This document shows, in pieces, positions 37,330-51,740 of a DNA stretch of 64,000 nucleotides. The stretch's first letter is position 1; each line of letters opens with the position of its first letter. Both the position numbers and the translations under genes were made by a program. The notes beneath the pieces are model-generated. The model searched no databases. It had not been told where the DNA came from and saw only the letters and a program-made list of their open reading frames with translations. This DNA comes from Cacajao melanocephalus (taxonomy: Eukaryota; Chordata; Mammalia; Primates; Pitheciidae): assembly GCA_963573385.1 (NCBI GenBank), contig CAUYLG010071305.1, forward strand, positions 1-64,000, given 5' to 3'.

Positions 37330-37880
37330 GAAGCTCACAATATAGTGAGAAAAACAAACAGACATTAAGCTAGGTTGCAATTATAAACTAAAGTGAAAAA
37401 TTAGAAGAAAAAGAAAGGATTCTGTGAAACTATTCTGTAAGTGTAAGTAACTTTCCTGAGGAGATGATGCTTCAACTGAGATCTGATAAAGAGATAGGAG
37501 TAGCCGGTAGAGATGAGGGGAAAGAGTGTTCTAGGTAGAATGAATACTCCAAATGTTCAATGGCAGAATGAGATGGATTTTTGGTGGGTTTTAAAGAGGC
37601 CATTTGTAGACTAAGGGAGTGAGTGCTAGGTAGAGGGAATGAATTCTTTGTCCGTGGCCAGATCATGTTAGGCTAAAATTAAATTTAGTCTTTCTTGCAA
37701 AACTAAGGAAATGACTTTGGTTGGTTTAAGCAAAAAAGTGGGATGAGAAGAATTGCATTGCAAATGACTACCATAGCTGTAGGGTTGAGAAAGGATTGTA
37801 GGGTGGCCATAGTGAAAGGGTTACTAGTCAATAGGCTGTTGCAGTATCCCAGGTGAAATCTGATTACAGCTTTAATTAGA
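37330..37880 (-). mobile_element. L2 fragment, antisense
   Basis: The order of phrases matches antisense L2: a 'gagatgatgcttcaactgag' segment, 'gtgttctaggtagaatgaat', 'tggccagatcatgttaggct', then 'ggctgttgcagtatcccagg'. It is old and non-coding. Confidence 0.65.
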
Positions 37881-38528
<648 letters not shown>

Positions 38529-38954
38529 GACTAGTTGGATTATTTAAATCAAATTTGGAGCATATATTCGGTAGTGTTTGCCTTAATATATGAACACATA
38601 TTTTGGAACTATCCATATAATTATTCATTGCAATTGTTCATTTACTTATAAGTTTGTCTGATATTATAACTTTCAGCCTTCTATTATTTTTGTGTGCATG
38701 TATGTGATACTTAATCTCTCTTTTTTTGTTGTTATAAACAGCTTATTGATAGATTTGGCTTTTTCATAAAAATCCAGCTACAAACCACTTATGGGAAAGA
38801 CGTAATGGAGTTAAATCATTTGTAGTGCTGATTATTAAATCCAATCTTATGACCGATAGCTTATTTTTGTCCTTTCTTGTTTATTTTGCTTTGGACTTAT
38901 TTTCTTTCCTGACTTTTGCCAGGTTGACCAAGACTTTACACTGCCTTTTCTTTT

Positions 38955-39702
38955 CACTCCAGTGGTTAAAAAAAAAAGATGATGAATATATAGAAAAACA
39001 AGTAGACCATTAAGAATATAAAAACAGCCCTGCTAATCCTTCACTTAAGCCAGAGGAAAATGGCATGGTGGAAAAGTGCTACTTTAAGCAAATAAAAAAA
39101 TACTGAGACATGCAGCTAACCAGATACCTAAGTACTTTGAAACTAATCTGAGAATGTCAAATGTTATTATAATTTTAATTAGATTATAATTAATGACATC
39201 TATATTTGGATAGTAATTATAAGTACATCCTATAGCAACACCCGTAGCAAAAGTGTTCTGCGTACGGCCAAGCTTGAGAGGATTAAGTCCATCAATCAGA
39301 TCTGGTTTTCAGTCCAGTCAAGTAAGTTTGCCAATTAAATCTATCCTGTTCATAATTTTTTTTTTGAGACAGAGTCACTCCATCACCTAGTCTGGAGTGC
39401 AGTGGCACAATCTTAGCTCACAGCAATGTCTGCCTCTTGGGTTCAAGAAATTCTCCCTCCTCAGCCTCCCAAATACCTGGGATTACAGGCCCATGTCACC
39501 ATGCCTGCTAACTTTTGTATTCTTAATAGAGATGGGTTTTCTCCATGTTGGCCAGGCTGGTATCAAACTCCTGGCCTCAAGTGATCCTCCCACCTCAGCC
39601 TCACAAAGTGCTGGGATAACAGACAGGAGCCACTGCGCCCAGCCAGTCCCTGAAATTCTTATTGTGAATTCCACCATGGTTACAGTCCACTACCATGGGC
39701 AT
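38955..39702 (-). pseudogene. TAS2R pseudogene P4, split by an Alu, 3' half missing
   Basis: A third TAS2R relic. The putative ATG is at 39700-39702. The first coding part (39646-39702) includes 'VTMVEFTI', aligning with TAS2R42 'VTIVEFII'. An antisense Alu (39358-39645) is inserted at the end of TM1, directly after the ISG that aligns with TAS2R42 MLG. Beyond the Alu, one minus frame reads the TM2/TM3 region with 'LGIWLAACLSIFLF'. Then follows the second inner loop equivalent (plus strand 'taagccagaggaaaatggca' aligns with TAS2R42 'tcagccagaggaaaagggag' at 29813), and a TM4-like hydrophobic run up to about 38955. TM5 to TM7 are absent. Several stops are present. It is on the same strand as the other copies and 9.5 kb beyond TAS2R42. 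Confidence 0.8.
39358..39645 (-). mobile_element. Alu inserted in TAS2R pseudogene P4
   Basis: An antisense Alu from the T run at 39358 to 'gagccactgcgcccagcc'. Receptor-derived sequence continues on both sides, which shows it entered an existing TAS2R copy. Confidence 0.95.
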
Positions 39703-40814
39703 AGCTCCAGAAAGAAGGCCCCACTTGAACTTGCAATGTAAGTTCTGAATAATTGAACATCGATTTCCCAATAATTTATTGTAGTTAATACAGACCTCTG
39801 TTATTTGGTATTCATAAATGTCTCCTCCATCACTCTTATTCTGAATCCTCAATCAGGAAGTACTACTGTCCCTAAAATTCAGCAGTTTTCCACCCACATT
39901 CTACATATGAGCTTCCAATATGCCCTTGGATTGTGATTTCCATATTAGATTGTGAGTAAAATGTTTCTTTACTAAAGATGCAAATTGAAGACAAGTAGTT
40001 TTCTAAATTGTGTCTGCTCCATCTCCAGATGTTGTAGATGTCACAAGTTTATGTATGAAGTGTCTTCAGCAGCAGTCTAATACAAAGACTATGCATCTAA
40101 CTCCTAATTTTTGAAATATAACTGAATAATTTGTGTCACCATCAGTAACAAATACACAACAGACCAAGAATATTTTGGAAATGATTGATGAGTTGGAGCA
40201 GTATAATGTTTATTATTCAGTGAGTTATGCAGTAAATATTTTTCAATGTTTACCTGGGTTCAAGAAAAAAGACAGCAAATTTTATATGTAGATTGAAGCC
40301 CTGCCATACCATGTGCTGTTCTAGGCACAGTTTAAAGTCTCATATGAAGAGGACCATATCCAATAATAGCTGTAGGCAAGCTTAGGTAGGCAAAAGATGT
40401 CTTCGGTGCCCTGTACATGTGGCGTAACAAAAGAGAAGGAGATGGGAACTGTCTTCTTCCAATAAGAGAAGCATTCTATCACTGACGTGCAAATGTGTCA
40501 TAATAATAAAAAGTAGACTAATTTTCATCGATTGCATTACTGTTTTAAGTTCTTTAGCAGCAATGTGCTTCTTTATTATTTGTGCTTGAGACAGCTTTTA
40601 TCTCTATACACCCTAATATGTGATGCCCCATTTACCTTATACCTGCTATATCACTAAAGCTTATTTTCTACCTTTCATTCTACATTAAGTCTGCAGTATT
40701 ATATAGAGTAGTCATTAGGATTGTTGCTGTAAGGTAGTTGCATGATCTGAGCTAACTTCAGATACATTACACCCCTCACAGTGATAAAAATACAAACAAG
40801 AGTTGATGTTTGTT
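39703..40814. other. 5' flank of P4 and anonymous sequence
   Basis: No gene seen. At 40091-40098, 389 bp upstream of the P4 ATG, lies ATGCATCT, close in position to the TAS2R42 octamer but with two mismatches. The surrounding alignment with the TAS2R block is weak, so this is only suggestive. Confidence 0.4.
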
Positions 40815-40935
40815 GAATTCTACAAGCAAAACACTGTTCAATCACTCTACATGTCTTTTAATCCTCACAATAGTCCTAGTAATAGGTATCATCATTGTCT
40901 CAGTCTTATACACACAGAGTTTAAGGAAATGGATA
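40815..40935 (+). mobile_element. MIR fragment
   Basis: 'gcaaaacactgttcaatcac', 'ttaatcctcacaatagtcct' and 'ggtatcatcattgtctcag' follow the MIR core order. Confidence 0.6.
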
Positions 40936-41117
40936 TATATGCATGGGACTCCAAGAAATCTTTACAGATATCCCCTTAAAATTGCCATAATAATAAAACA
41001 AATATGTAATACCATATTAACTTTGGAAATTAAATATAACAATCAATCATATAATGGGAGAGGAAATAATTTTAGTCAGCTAAGTAAATCAAATAAGATC
41101 AAGAAAACTAATGATAC

Positions 41118-41790
41118 TAGGTGCAGTTGCTCATGCCTGTAATCCCCGTGCTGTGGGGGGCCAAGGCAGGAGGACTGCTTGAAGCCAGGAGTCCAGGACC
41201 AGCCTGGACAACACAGTGAGGGCCTGTCTCTATAAAAAAAATTTTTTTTAACTTAGCCAGATATGGTGGCACACTGTTTTCTTCCACTCTCACACTGCTA
41301 TAAAGAAATATCTGAGACTGGGTAATTTATAAAGAAAAGAAGTTCAACTGCTTCATGATTCTTCAGACTGTATAGGAAACATGGCTGGGGACGCCCCAGG
41401 AAATTTACAGTCATGGCAGAAGGCAAAGGGGCAGCAGGCACATCTTACATGGCCACTTATATGGAGGAAGAGAAAGAAGGGAGAGGTATCACACGTTTTT
41501 AAATAACCAGATCTCATGAGAACTCTATCACAAGAACAGCATCAAAAGGGGACATCTGCCCCCACGATCCAATCACCTCTCACCAGGCCCCACCTCCAAC
41601 ACTGGGGATTACAATTTGACATAAGATTTGGGCAAGGACACAAATCCAAACCCTATCACACATGCCTGTAGTCCGAGATACTGGAAAGGCTGAGGCAGGA
41701 GGATCCCTTGAGACCAGGAGTTCGTTCAAGGCTGCAATGAACAGTGATTGGACCTCCAATCTGACTGAGTGACAGGTCACATACACAGTT
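41118..41790 (+). mobile_element. Alu split by a THE1/MST LTR
   Basis: The left part is 41118-41274 ('taggtgcagttgctcatgcc' to 'atatggtggcacac') and the right part is 41659-41790 (from 'cacatgcctgtagtccgaga' to 'gactgagtgacagg'). The halves are contiguous when the LTR between them is removed. This is an old, J-like copy. Confidence 0.88.
41275..41658 (-). mobile_element. Solo THE1/MST LTR
   Basis: An antisense MaLR LTR beginning 'tgttttcttccactctcaca' and ending 'aaaccctatca'. It has TG...CA ends and near-identical 5-bp flanks (cacac / cacat). It is inserted in the Alu above. Confidence 0.88.
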
Positions 41791-42671
41791 AAGTAATCAG
41801 GACGCAAATAGAGATGAGTGATAGGAAGCTGATGATGTCCACTTGACACGTAGTTTAGACAAGCTGTGAGATACATCAGAAAGAGCATCACTTACATCCT
41901 TTCACTTCTGTGGTGCAGCAACACTAGGCCTCCACTAGCAAGATATGCAAGTCCAGGGCTTGGTGGGATAGAGAGAAATTCTCTCTCTTCTTAATTATAC
42001 GCAAATATTTTGCTGGTTTTAAAAGAAAGTGGCTTGAATGCATGCATTTATAACAACTGTTATCCATAATCCCAGATGAATGATAATAAATTTGGGGCAT
42101 TACTTTGTAAGGCAAAAACCACAAGGATAAAGAAAATTGGAAATTAGAAAAATTTTGGAGGCTATAAAATAAATGAATATGTGGTAAAGACTATGATTTA
42201 GCAGACTGAAAAAGCAGAATCCTAAACCAGTAATGAAGAAAGCTAAGAAGCAACCTGATTTGCTTCATGAGATACCCAAAGGATTCAGGAATCAGCAATG
42301 AGGTTAAAAGTGGTACTAAAAACAGGAGGACTTGTTGAAAGACTCTTTGATTCAATTTAACTGGAGATCCTTTCCCCATTTCCACACAGCTGGGGACTGG
42401 CTCTTCCCCACTCCAGCAGATGAGCAGATAGTCCTCCTCTGGAGGGAAGAGTCACTTGCCTGGATACTTGCCTGAAAATACTCACTAGACAAAGTTGAAG
42501 ATAGAGAAACAGCACTGAAAACTGAGGGATTCACTCAATGGTAATAAACTCAATGTGAAAATCCCCAGATTCTTCTCACTAATTCTCCAAAGAGCTAAGA
42601 GTCAGGTTTATACACTCCAGGCAGATTGGAAATATCTTCTTTAGGGATACTGAACAGTCCTTTTTTTAATA
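41791..42671. other. Anonymous intergenic sequence
   Basis: No gene or named repeat supported. Minus frames at 41924-42534 have no family resemblance. Confidence 0.45.
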
Positions 42672-42831
42672 CCTAAAGCTGTGGATGACAGTCTGTAGTT
42701 CCAGCTGAGAGACTGGGCAAGAGGATCACTTGAGCCAAAAAGTTGGAGGATACGGGGAGTTATGATCATATCACTATACTCCAGCCTTAGTGACAGAGTG
42801 AGAGACCCTGTCTCTTAAAAAAAAAAACAAA
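42672..42831 (+). mobile_element. Alu fragment (monomer-like)
   Basis: Right-arm type Alu from 'ctaaagctgtggatgacagt' to the poly-A near 42818-42829. It is diverged. Confidence 0.75.
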
Positions 42832-42889
42832 AACCTAAAGATAATTTCTTTATATTCCAATATTAAGCTTCATATAAAATGTACAGAAA

Positions 42890-43570
42890 TTATTGTATCA
42901 AGATGTGTAGAATCTTTTTGGCAAAAACTATGAAAATCTACCTATAGGGTAAAACGTTAATAGATGAATTGATTTGCTTTCTTCCTTTTGGGAAAGACTA
43001 AATATCATAAAGATGTTAATCATGCCCAAACAATTGGGAAATATATGCATTTTATGTTAAAGATTCTAAAAAATAATTATGAAGTTCAACTAAAAAATCA
43101 ATAAGAGAATAGCAAGAAAAAATATGAAACAACAAAATTAAAGGGAAGACTTGACATACCATCTATTAAAATATATTACAAATCTTCTATAATCAGAAAG
43201 ATGTGGCTTTGGCACAAGAATAAATCAATATCTCAAAAGAAAGAAATAGAAGAAAGTACAGATGACGTATGTCAGAACATAATCTGTAATAAAACATAGT
43301 TCTAGTCAATAGGCAAAAGATAAAGTATTTAATTGAGCAGCTGATTAATCACATGATTGAAAGGTGAACTTAGAGATATATGATGCTTTTATACCATAAA
43401 GACACTTTTATAAAAGGCTTTAAATTACAAAGCAAACTACTCAAAAGCATATTCAAAAGAAAAACTTTTCAAACGGAGACATCTATCTTTAAACTGGAAA
43501 GGCCGGTTATAAGATGCAACAAAACCAGAAACCAAGATGAGAAAACTGACAGATTTGAATACATAAAAAA
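42890..43570 (+). mobile_element. Old L1 ORF2 fragment
   Basis: L1 ORF2 wording: 'tatcataaagatgttaatca', 'aatcagaaagatgtggcttt', 'ggcacaagaataaatcaata'. It is diverged, with stops and an A run at its end. Confidence 0.7.
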
Positions 43571-43589
43571 AAAACTTTTAACTTTTTAA

Positions 43590-43745
43590 CTTTTAATAAA
43601 TATAGCATTTATTCAGACTGCACTATAAGCCTCGCGAGATGTTATTTTATTTATTCTTCACACAATGTTATGCTATAAATTCTATTAGCATTTCCATTTT
43701 TTAAAGAAATGCAGTGAGAGTCATTAAAGGAAGGGCTCTAACCAA
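43590..43745 (+). mobile_element. MIR-like fragment
   Basis: 'tttatttattcttcacacaa', 'taaattctattagcatttcc' and the 'gcagtgagagtcattaaagg' region follow MIR order weakly. Confidence 0.45.
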
Positions 43746-45087
43746 GGTCTCCGAAAGTGTTAGTGGGTGCATGAAGAAGTCAGGTCCTACACTGACTATT
43801 CCTAACTCACCACCCACATAAATTCATATTTTGATGCCCCCAACTTCTCCAAAACTAGAAGGTCAAAGAAGCCTTGTTCTGTCAGCCTCAAAAGTAACAG
43901 GTTCCTCAGGAAGAAGCAGGCTGTGAGGCTCAGGGAAGACCACAGCTGGGAAGGGTAAGTCCTGATATCCAGGTGACACAGAAGACAGTCTAGAGTCACA
44001 ATAGATATCACGTGGCCTTTCCTGTTTGCTGTCTCTATTCTGATGGAATCCTAGAGTTGGGTATGGGGAACTGGACAGAAATTAAAGAGACGGATTTATC
44101 CATGAAAGTGAAATGTCTTCTTAAAGGACAGAACAGTGTAGCCATGCAGTGTAGCCATGGAGTGAAAAGAGCCTGAATTAGCAAGTGGCCCAGCCATGAT
44201 GCATGTGAGCCCAGTTGAAAAGAGCTTCATCTGTAATAAGAAGATAGAGACCTACAAAAACATATGGCCCACATATTACATGCTTAGACACACCAACTGC
44301 TCCAGGCATACTCACGACCTAGCACAACTTAACATTCTGGAAACACTATTCTCTCTGATAGACTGATGGCTCCACAGAGACTTAAACTATTCCTGGTTTG
44401 AGCACACCAGGCAGTCTAGACACCATGAAACACCAGACTGAATGTTCAGTCCCAACAGCACTCCCCAGTCCAGGTGTACTGACCTGATAATCCCAGACAC
44501 ATTAAGCAGTCCAAGCTGATGATCTGAAAAGGCCAAGTCCTCTTACACAATAACCAATCTGGAAACAATGCATATTCCAAACATACTGGGTGTCCTGGAG
44601 TGAGTCCCTATCACAGTAACAATTACTTCCCTATCCCTTCACCAACCTCACATCCCATCCTGGAACCGGCACTCTGGAATCCTCCAGACCTCATCACCCT
44701 CCTGCATGGGTAAGGAAAAGGCAGGAAGGAGAGCAAGCTGCATTCACCCAGTGGGCTACTTTTCATCTTCTTTTATCAATGGAAAGCGATTCCTTAATAT
44801 TCAGCTGAGTCTAGTTTTCATATAATCACTAAGCTCAACAATATACAAACATCTAGTAATCACATGAAAATAAGCTACTTAATTTATATATGTGGACACT
44901 GCCAGATGATAGGACAGTAGTTATTCATTGCACTCATGGCATATCATTTGCAGTAAATTTAAGAGAGTCATCAGTGTCTTCAAAATATTATTTTAGAATT
45001 TCTACAACATCATACATCAACTACATGTCATTAGTCTTGAACTTAATGTGGTTTATAGAAAAGGTTATAAGAATTGTAAGTGCTTTG
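43746..45087. other. Anonymous intergenic sequence
   Basis: No gene seen. A short tandem duplication of 'agtgtagccatg' occurs at about 44127-44160. Frames at 43802-44011 and 44890-45099 are featureless. Confidence 0.45.
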
Positions 45088-45360
45088 ACTCTGATATAGT
45101 TTGAATGTCCCCTCCAAAACTTATGTTGAAACATAATCCTTAAAGGCACAGTATTGAGAGGTAGGATGTTTAAGAGGCAATTGGATCATGAGGGTTTGCC
45201 GTCCTGTGTAGACTACTCCACTCATGGCTTAATGGGTTAATGGCCTAGTAGATTAATGACTAATGGGTTATCATGAGAGGGAAACTGGTGGCTTTGTAAG
45301 AAGAGGAAGAGAGACCTGAGCTGGCATGTTATCATGCCTAGCGCCCTCGCCATATCTTTC
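45088..45360 (+). mobile_element. MaLR LTR (MST/MLT1-type), truncated
   Basis: Sense LTR start 'ctgatatagtttgaatgtcc', then 'aattggatcatgagggtttg' and 'tatcatgagagggaaactgg'. The 3' part is missing. Confidence 0.75.
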
Positions 45361-45656
45361 TTTTATAACATGTTGAAATGAAATATCAAAATATAAAGAG
45401 ATATATGAATATAAACTTCATTTGAGACTTCAAAATATTACAAATGTTCAAGTCTGAAGAAAATTCCTTTTTGTGGTAGTTAATATGAGGAAGTCATACA
45501 TGTTCCGAGTTTTCTTTTTTTTTAACCAGCAGCTAATGTGAAGCAGCATATAATCAACAGGGTCTACAAAAGCTAACCACAGGTGTTTGAAACCAAAAGT
45601 AAAGCTCCTGAGAGCTCTAAAAATCCCAACAATGTGGACAGCCTCTTGAGGGATAA

Positions 45657-45973
<317 letters not shown>

Positions 45974-46029
45974 TCTCTTGTTTCCTTACTGTTCTGTTAC
46001 TCTCAAATCTTTTGTGTTGGATGCTCAAC

Positions 46030-46700
46030 TTTTTTGTCAAAAAGTAGTTTGGGGTATATACCCAAAAGAATTCACAACGAGAACTCAAACAGATACCTGT
46101 ACCCCCATGTTCAGAGCAGCATTATTCACAATAGTCAAAAACAGAAGCAACCCAAGCATGAATAGATAATCAAAATATTATTCAGCATTTTGGGGGTTTT
46201 TTGAGATGGAGTCTTGCTTTGTCGCCCAGGCTGGAGTGCAATGGCATGATCTCGGCTCACTGCAACCTCCACCTTCTGAGTTCAAGTGATTCTCCTTAAT
46301 TTAACCCAGCCTGTTAGCATTTTTTTTTAGAAAAGGAAATTTTTACACATGCTACAACTTGAATGAACCCTTGAGACATTATGCTAAGTGAAAGAAGTCA
46401 GTCACTACAGAACAAATATTGTATGATTCCTCTTATATGTGGTTCCTACCTAGTCAAATTTATAGAGACAGAAAGTAGAATGGTGGCTGCCAGGGGCTGC
46501 AGAAGCAGGAAATGGAAAGATGTTGTTTAATGGGTGCAAAGTTTCGTTTAGGGAAAATAAAAAATTTCTGGAGATGGACGGTGGTAATCACTGCACAATA
46601 ATGTGATTGTATGTAGTGCTACAGAACTATACATTTAAAAATGGTTAAACTGGTGACTTCTATGTTATGTAGGTATTACTATAATACAATAAAAAATTTG
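46030..46700 (+). mobile_element. Old L1 3' end, split by an Alu fragment
   Basis: 46030-46194 has 'ggtatatacccaaaagaatt' and 'gagcagcattattcacaata'. 46301-46700 continues with 'acatgctacaacttgaatga', 'tgctaagtgaaagaagtcag' and 'gaactatacatttaaaaatg', then an A-rich end. It is an L1M-type. Confidence 0.82.
46195..46300 (-). mobile_element. Alu fragment within L1
   Basis: Antisense Alu piece from 'tttgagatggagtcttgctt' to 'ttcaagtgattctcctta'. Confidence 0.85.
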
Positions 46701-46957
46701 TCTTTTAATTTTCAAAAAAGTCTATTTAAAGCTAATCTCTTTCAAAATATTATTTAAGTGACACCACACAATATTTGCCATGTAATTAATTTTATTGTTA
46801 ATAAATACTTTGTATTTTCCTTATGATTTCTTTTTTAACCAAATGTTATTTTATAGTATGTTAAATTTCAAGACACTGGACTTTTAAACCAATATGGAGA
46901 TATTTTATAAGTTAATCTTAAAATTTATACATCTGGTATATTTCTAAGAATAAGTAA

Positions 46958-47314
<357 letters not shown>

Positions 47315-48400
47315 ATGTTCAATCTTAATAATGCTTTTTCCATCCTTGATTATTTTTATCTGCTTGATTCATGAGTTTTTCAAATAAATTTATCCAAATC
47401 TTCCATTATGCTTGTTCATTTATCTGTTTCTCACACAATACTGCTACTTGTTAATTTAAGTATTTGTTATAACACTTCTAGGGGCACTCGGTTAATGATG
47501 CCTTCCTGACATATCTTTCCTTTTACCAAAATAAAATTCCCTCTTTCCTTTTGAGATTTTTTTTTTCCATTCAATTCTACTTTGTTTGATAGCAAAATTC
47601 CTAAATCCAAATCTCTTCCAGGTCATGTTTTTCGGGTGTATACTTTATCATCCCTTCGTTCTCACTGTGTTTTCTTTTGCCTGTATTTTTTGTTTTGTTT
47701 TGTTTTGTTTTATCGTTACAGACAAATTTTTATCGGCATATGTTTGATCAGTCTAAGGGCCCTCTCTTTGATCTATGAATTAAATTAATTATATAATTTA
47801 TTTTGGTTACTATTTGATATTTTTTCTACTAGCTTATTTTCTATTCTCTGTTTTTCATTGTTTCTTTTTATTCTCCTTTTCTGCCTTCTGTTCCATAGAT
47901 CAAATTGTTTTCATGCTGGTTTAACAGCCATACTTTCTACACAAAGTATAATAAGACCTGAAATATGTTTATTTTTTCCTTTGATTTCCTTGTGTATCAG
48001 AATGTGCACCAAGTCACTAAACAACCTAACATGGCAACAACTTAATGTGAATTTTAACATGCTTTCTGCTCCCCTCGGTATCTCTACTCACCTTTACCAC
48101 AGACTACTCTCTTATTGTCCTGTTTCAGTTCTCAATTATTATGACGATAATTTCAAGGGAAAGGAATCATCTTTTTAGACAAAAATTAAATCTACTAAGT
48201 GACTTTCCTCATATTATAGCCCACATAGTTCATTACCACCTATTGGAGATTACTCTCTTCTTTCTGAAGTACTTCCTCCAAAAAGTGTTTCCAGAATTTT
48301 CTGAGGCCTTGTATACCAGAAGATATACCTATTGCCCCCGCCAACTTAAATGATATTATATCTTTAAAGTCTTTGTCTTCAATACTTTAAAAATAATTAC
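47315..48400. other. AT-rich intergenic sequence
   Basis: No gene seen. It includes a (TTTTG)5 run at 47687-47712. The frames at 47582-48353 are hydrophobic and featureless and may reflect very old antisense LINE. Confidence 0.45.
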
Positions 48401-49020
<620 letters not shown>

Positions 49021-49605
49021 AGAAAGTATTCGATTTCCTTTTTGTCTTTAGTGTTGGTGTTGGGGATTCTGATGTGAATATGATTTTTTAATTTGGTACG
49101 TAATCTGTCTTCCTTTGTAGTCATTGTTAATATTGTCTCATCAACTCTGATGTTCTCAAATGTACTAGAACATGTTTTGGTGTGGCTGTCCTTTCCTGGT
49201 CACTCCTCTCCTGTTCCCCCTCTATGAGCTCTTTCAATAACAAGTCTTTCATCTTTAAATCTATAAAACGATTTGTCATTTTCTTCACAATTTTATCTTT
49301 TTCTTTTCCTCTAAATGTTGGGAGACTATCATTATTGGATATTGACGTATATATTGCTCTTCTCTAGAATTTTTTCACATTTATATTGTATCTCTTTATC
49401 CTTTAACAATACCTCCTGGGAGAGGCCTCCACCTGATTTCCTAGTCATGACCTTGATTTGAAGCTGCATCTATTCTATTATCTATCTCATTCATTATGTT
49501 CATTCATTCATGATGTTATCTCATTCATTATGTTTCTATCATCATATTTTTCATGCATCATATTTTCACTTTGTTCTTTTTCATAACTGTTTCTTCCTAT
49601 GTTAT
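49021..49605. other. Anonymous sequence with CATT repeats
   Basis: No gene seen. Degenerate 'tctcattcattatgttcatt' wording repeats at 49484-49540. Confidence 0.4.
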
Positions 49606-49975
49606 TGTATTAGTCTGTTTTCCCACTGCTGACAAAGACATTCCCAAGACTGGGTAATTTATAAAGGCAAGAGGTTTAATTGATTCACAGTTTGACATGG
49701 CTGGAGAAGCCTCACAATCATGGTGGAAGATGAAGGAAGAACAAAGGGACATGTTACATGGCAGCGGGCAAAGAGAATGAGAGCCAAGCAAAAGGAGAAA
49801 TGCCTTATAAAAGCATCACCTCTCCTGAGACTTATGCACTACCACCAGAACAGCATGGGGAAAATCACCCCCAAGATTCAATTATCTCCCACTCTCTCCT
49901 TCCCACAATACGTGAGAATTATGTGAGCTACAATTCAAGATAAGATTTGGGTGGGGACACAGCCAAACCATATCA
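49606..49975 (-). mobile_element. Solo THE1/MST LTR
   Basis: Antisense MaLR LTR from 'tgtattagtctgttttccca' to 'caaaccatatca', with the canonical TG...CA ends. The flanks share 'ttat'. Confidence 0.92.
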
Positions 49976-50009
49976 ATTATATTGTCAACTTCCCCCTCCC
50001 CTTTTTTAA

Positions 50010-50200
50010 ATATTGGTAAAAATGCACAACATAAAATTTATTGTCTTAACCATTTTTATGTGCACTGTTTAGTAGTGTTAGTCATATTCACATTCTTGAG
50101 CAACAAATCTCCAGGCCTTTTTCATCTTACAAACCTGAGGCCTCATACCCATTAAACAATTCTCCCTTTTTCCCTCTTCCATCCCCTGGATGTTTATCTT
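50010..50200 (-). mobile_element. Old LINE fragment (L1M-like)
   Basis: 'aatgcacaacataaaattta', 'cttaaccatttttatgtgca', 'cctcatacccattaaacaat' is wording common in antisense L1M 3' regions. Confidence 0.55.
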
Positions 50201-51269
50201 TTTGAGAATATTTATTAAACATATTTCAAATCCTCATCTGTATGTTCAAATAACTCTCATTCTTCTAGTCTAGGTTATTCAGGATTTTTGTGTTTCCTTG
50301 TACTGTGTGTTCTTTTCAATTTTCTGATTACTTTCTCCCAGGTTCTCATACTCCCCTGAAAATAATAATTATTTTGTCTGTCAATGTGTACCAAGAAGTA
50401 GCCAAAGTTCAGACCCAAGGTTTTGACACTACCGAAGATTTTAAGAAGGTAGAGGGTGTGCACTCCAGAGGATGGCACTTGTATCATTGGGTGGCATCAC
50501 CCTGTCTGCTGACCCCTCACCAAATGACAGTTCATCTTGGAGAACTGCTGTATCTCCACTCTCCCCATTGCTCCTTTTCAAGATCTTTCCTCACTCACTG
50601 GTAACTTTCCAGGCATCAAGCCATGAAGAGGAAGGTGGAATGGCCCAGTTCTTGCCAATCACCTGTAGTTGTCTCTTCCCTTTTGCCATGTGGGCCGTGG
50701 AGTCCAGATGTCACACCGCAGGCCCTGCAGCTCTGAGGAGGCATTGCCATCTATCCACCTCAAGTGGATGGGCCAGAAACTGATCTTGCAGATGCTGGAG
50801 AGAAAAGAGTATCAATTAAAATCTCTCCCTCAACTACGTTTCCTGTCCTACCTCAAGCTCAAGCTGCTATTTTCTCTCACACCGTGTCACAACCACCTTC
50901 TGTCTTCTTAACACTTCTCAGTTTTTACTTTAGTTCTCAGGACCCAAATATGTTCTCTTCATTCGTATAATATCTCTAGAATGGAATTAAGGAGAATAAA
51001 GAACCTGACCTGTTTCACAAAAGTTGTCAAAAAGCTACCTTTTTTTTTTTTTTTTTTACTAAATCTTGATTTCAACATGAATACAAATAAAATGATTTCT
51101 GCTTTATAGGGTTGTGCTAAGCACCAAATAAATAACCACATGTGAAAGTGGTTTACAAAACAAATCTAAATTAGAATAGTTGTTGTGAGACAAAGTCATA
51201 GTTTGAATCAGTTTTTTCTCACACCACACGTACAGCGATCCAGCTAACCCATTTTCCTCCCTTTTGAAA
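50201..51269. other. Anonymous intergenic sequence
   Basis: No gene or named repeat supported. Several overlapping frames of 68-104 codons at 50290-50970 (plus) show no family resemblance. There is a T run at 51041-51057. Confidence 0.4.
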
Positions 51270-51740
51270 ATGTGTTCAAATCTGACCACCTTCACCCTAC
51301 CTGCCATCACCAGCTGGGATAGCAGCTGGCCCAAGCCACCATCCTGTCTCACCTGGATTATTGAATCAGCCTCCCTACTGGTTTCCTGCTGCTGCGCTAG
51401 ACTCTACAGACTGGTCCCGATTATATGCAGGTCAGATCATGTCAGCATCCTGCCCAAAACCCTCCAAGTGGCTCCCTGTATCACTCAGAGTGAAATCCAG
51501 CTCTCACTGCTGTTTGCAAGATCCAGCATGATCTGCCCATCACCCCCTACCTCAGCCCCCATCTGACCTCCTTGCCAAGCACTCTCCCCTTCACCCACCC
51601 CTCCCCTGACCCCCTGCACTCTGTGCTGTTCCCCCAGCATTCAGGGCCCCTCCAGCTTCAGGGCCTTTGAGGGATCTTCCCTCTGACTGAAATTCATACA
51701 GTCCCAATCTCAGTGACTCTCCAAACTCAAGGTCTGGTGA
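51270..51740 (+). mobile_element. L2 fragment
   Basis: L2 wording in sense order: 'ctcacctggattattgaatc', 'ggtcagatcatgtcagcatc', 'aaaccctccaagtggctccc', 'cagggcctttgagggatctt'. Frames on both strands here are L2 debris. Confidence 0.72.
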
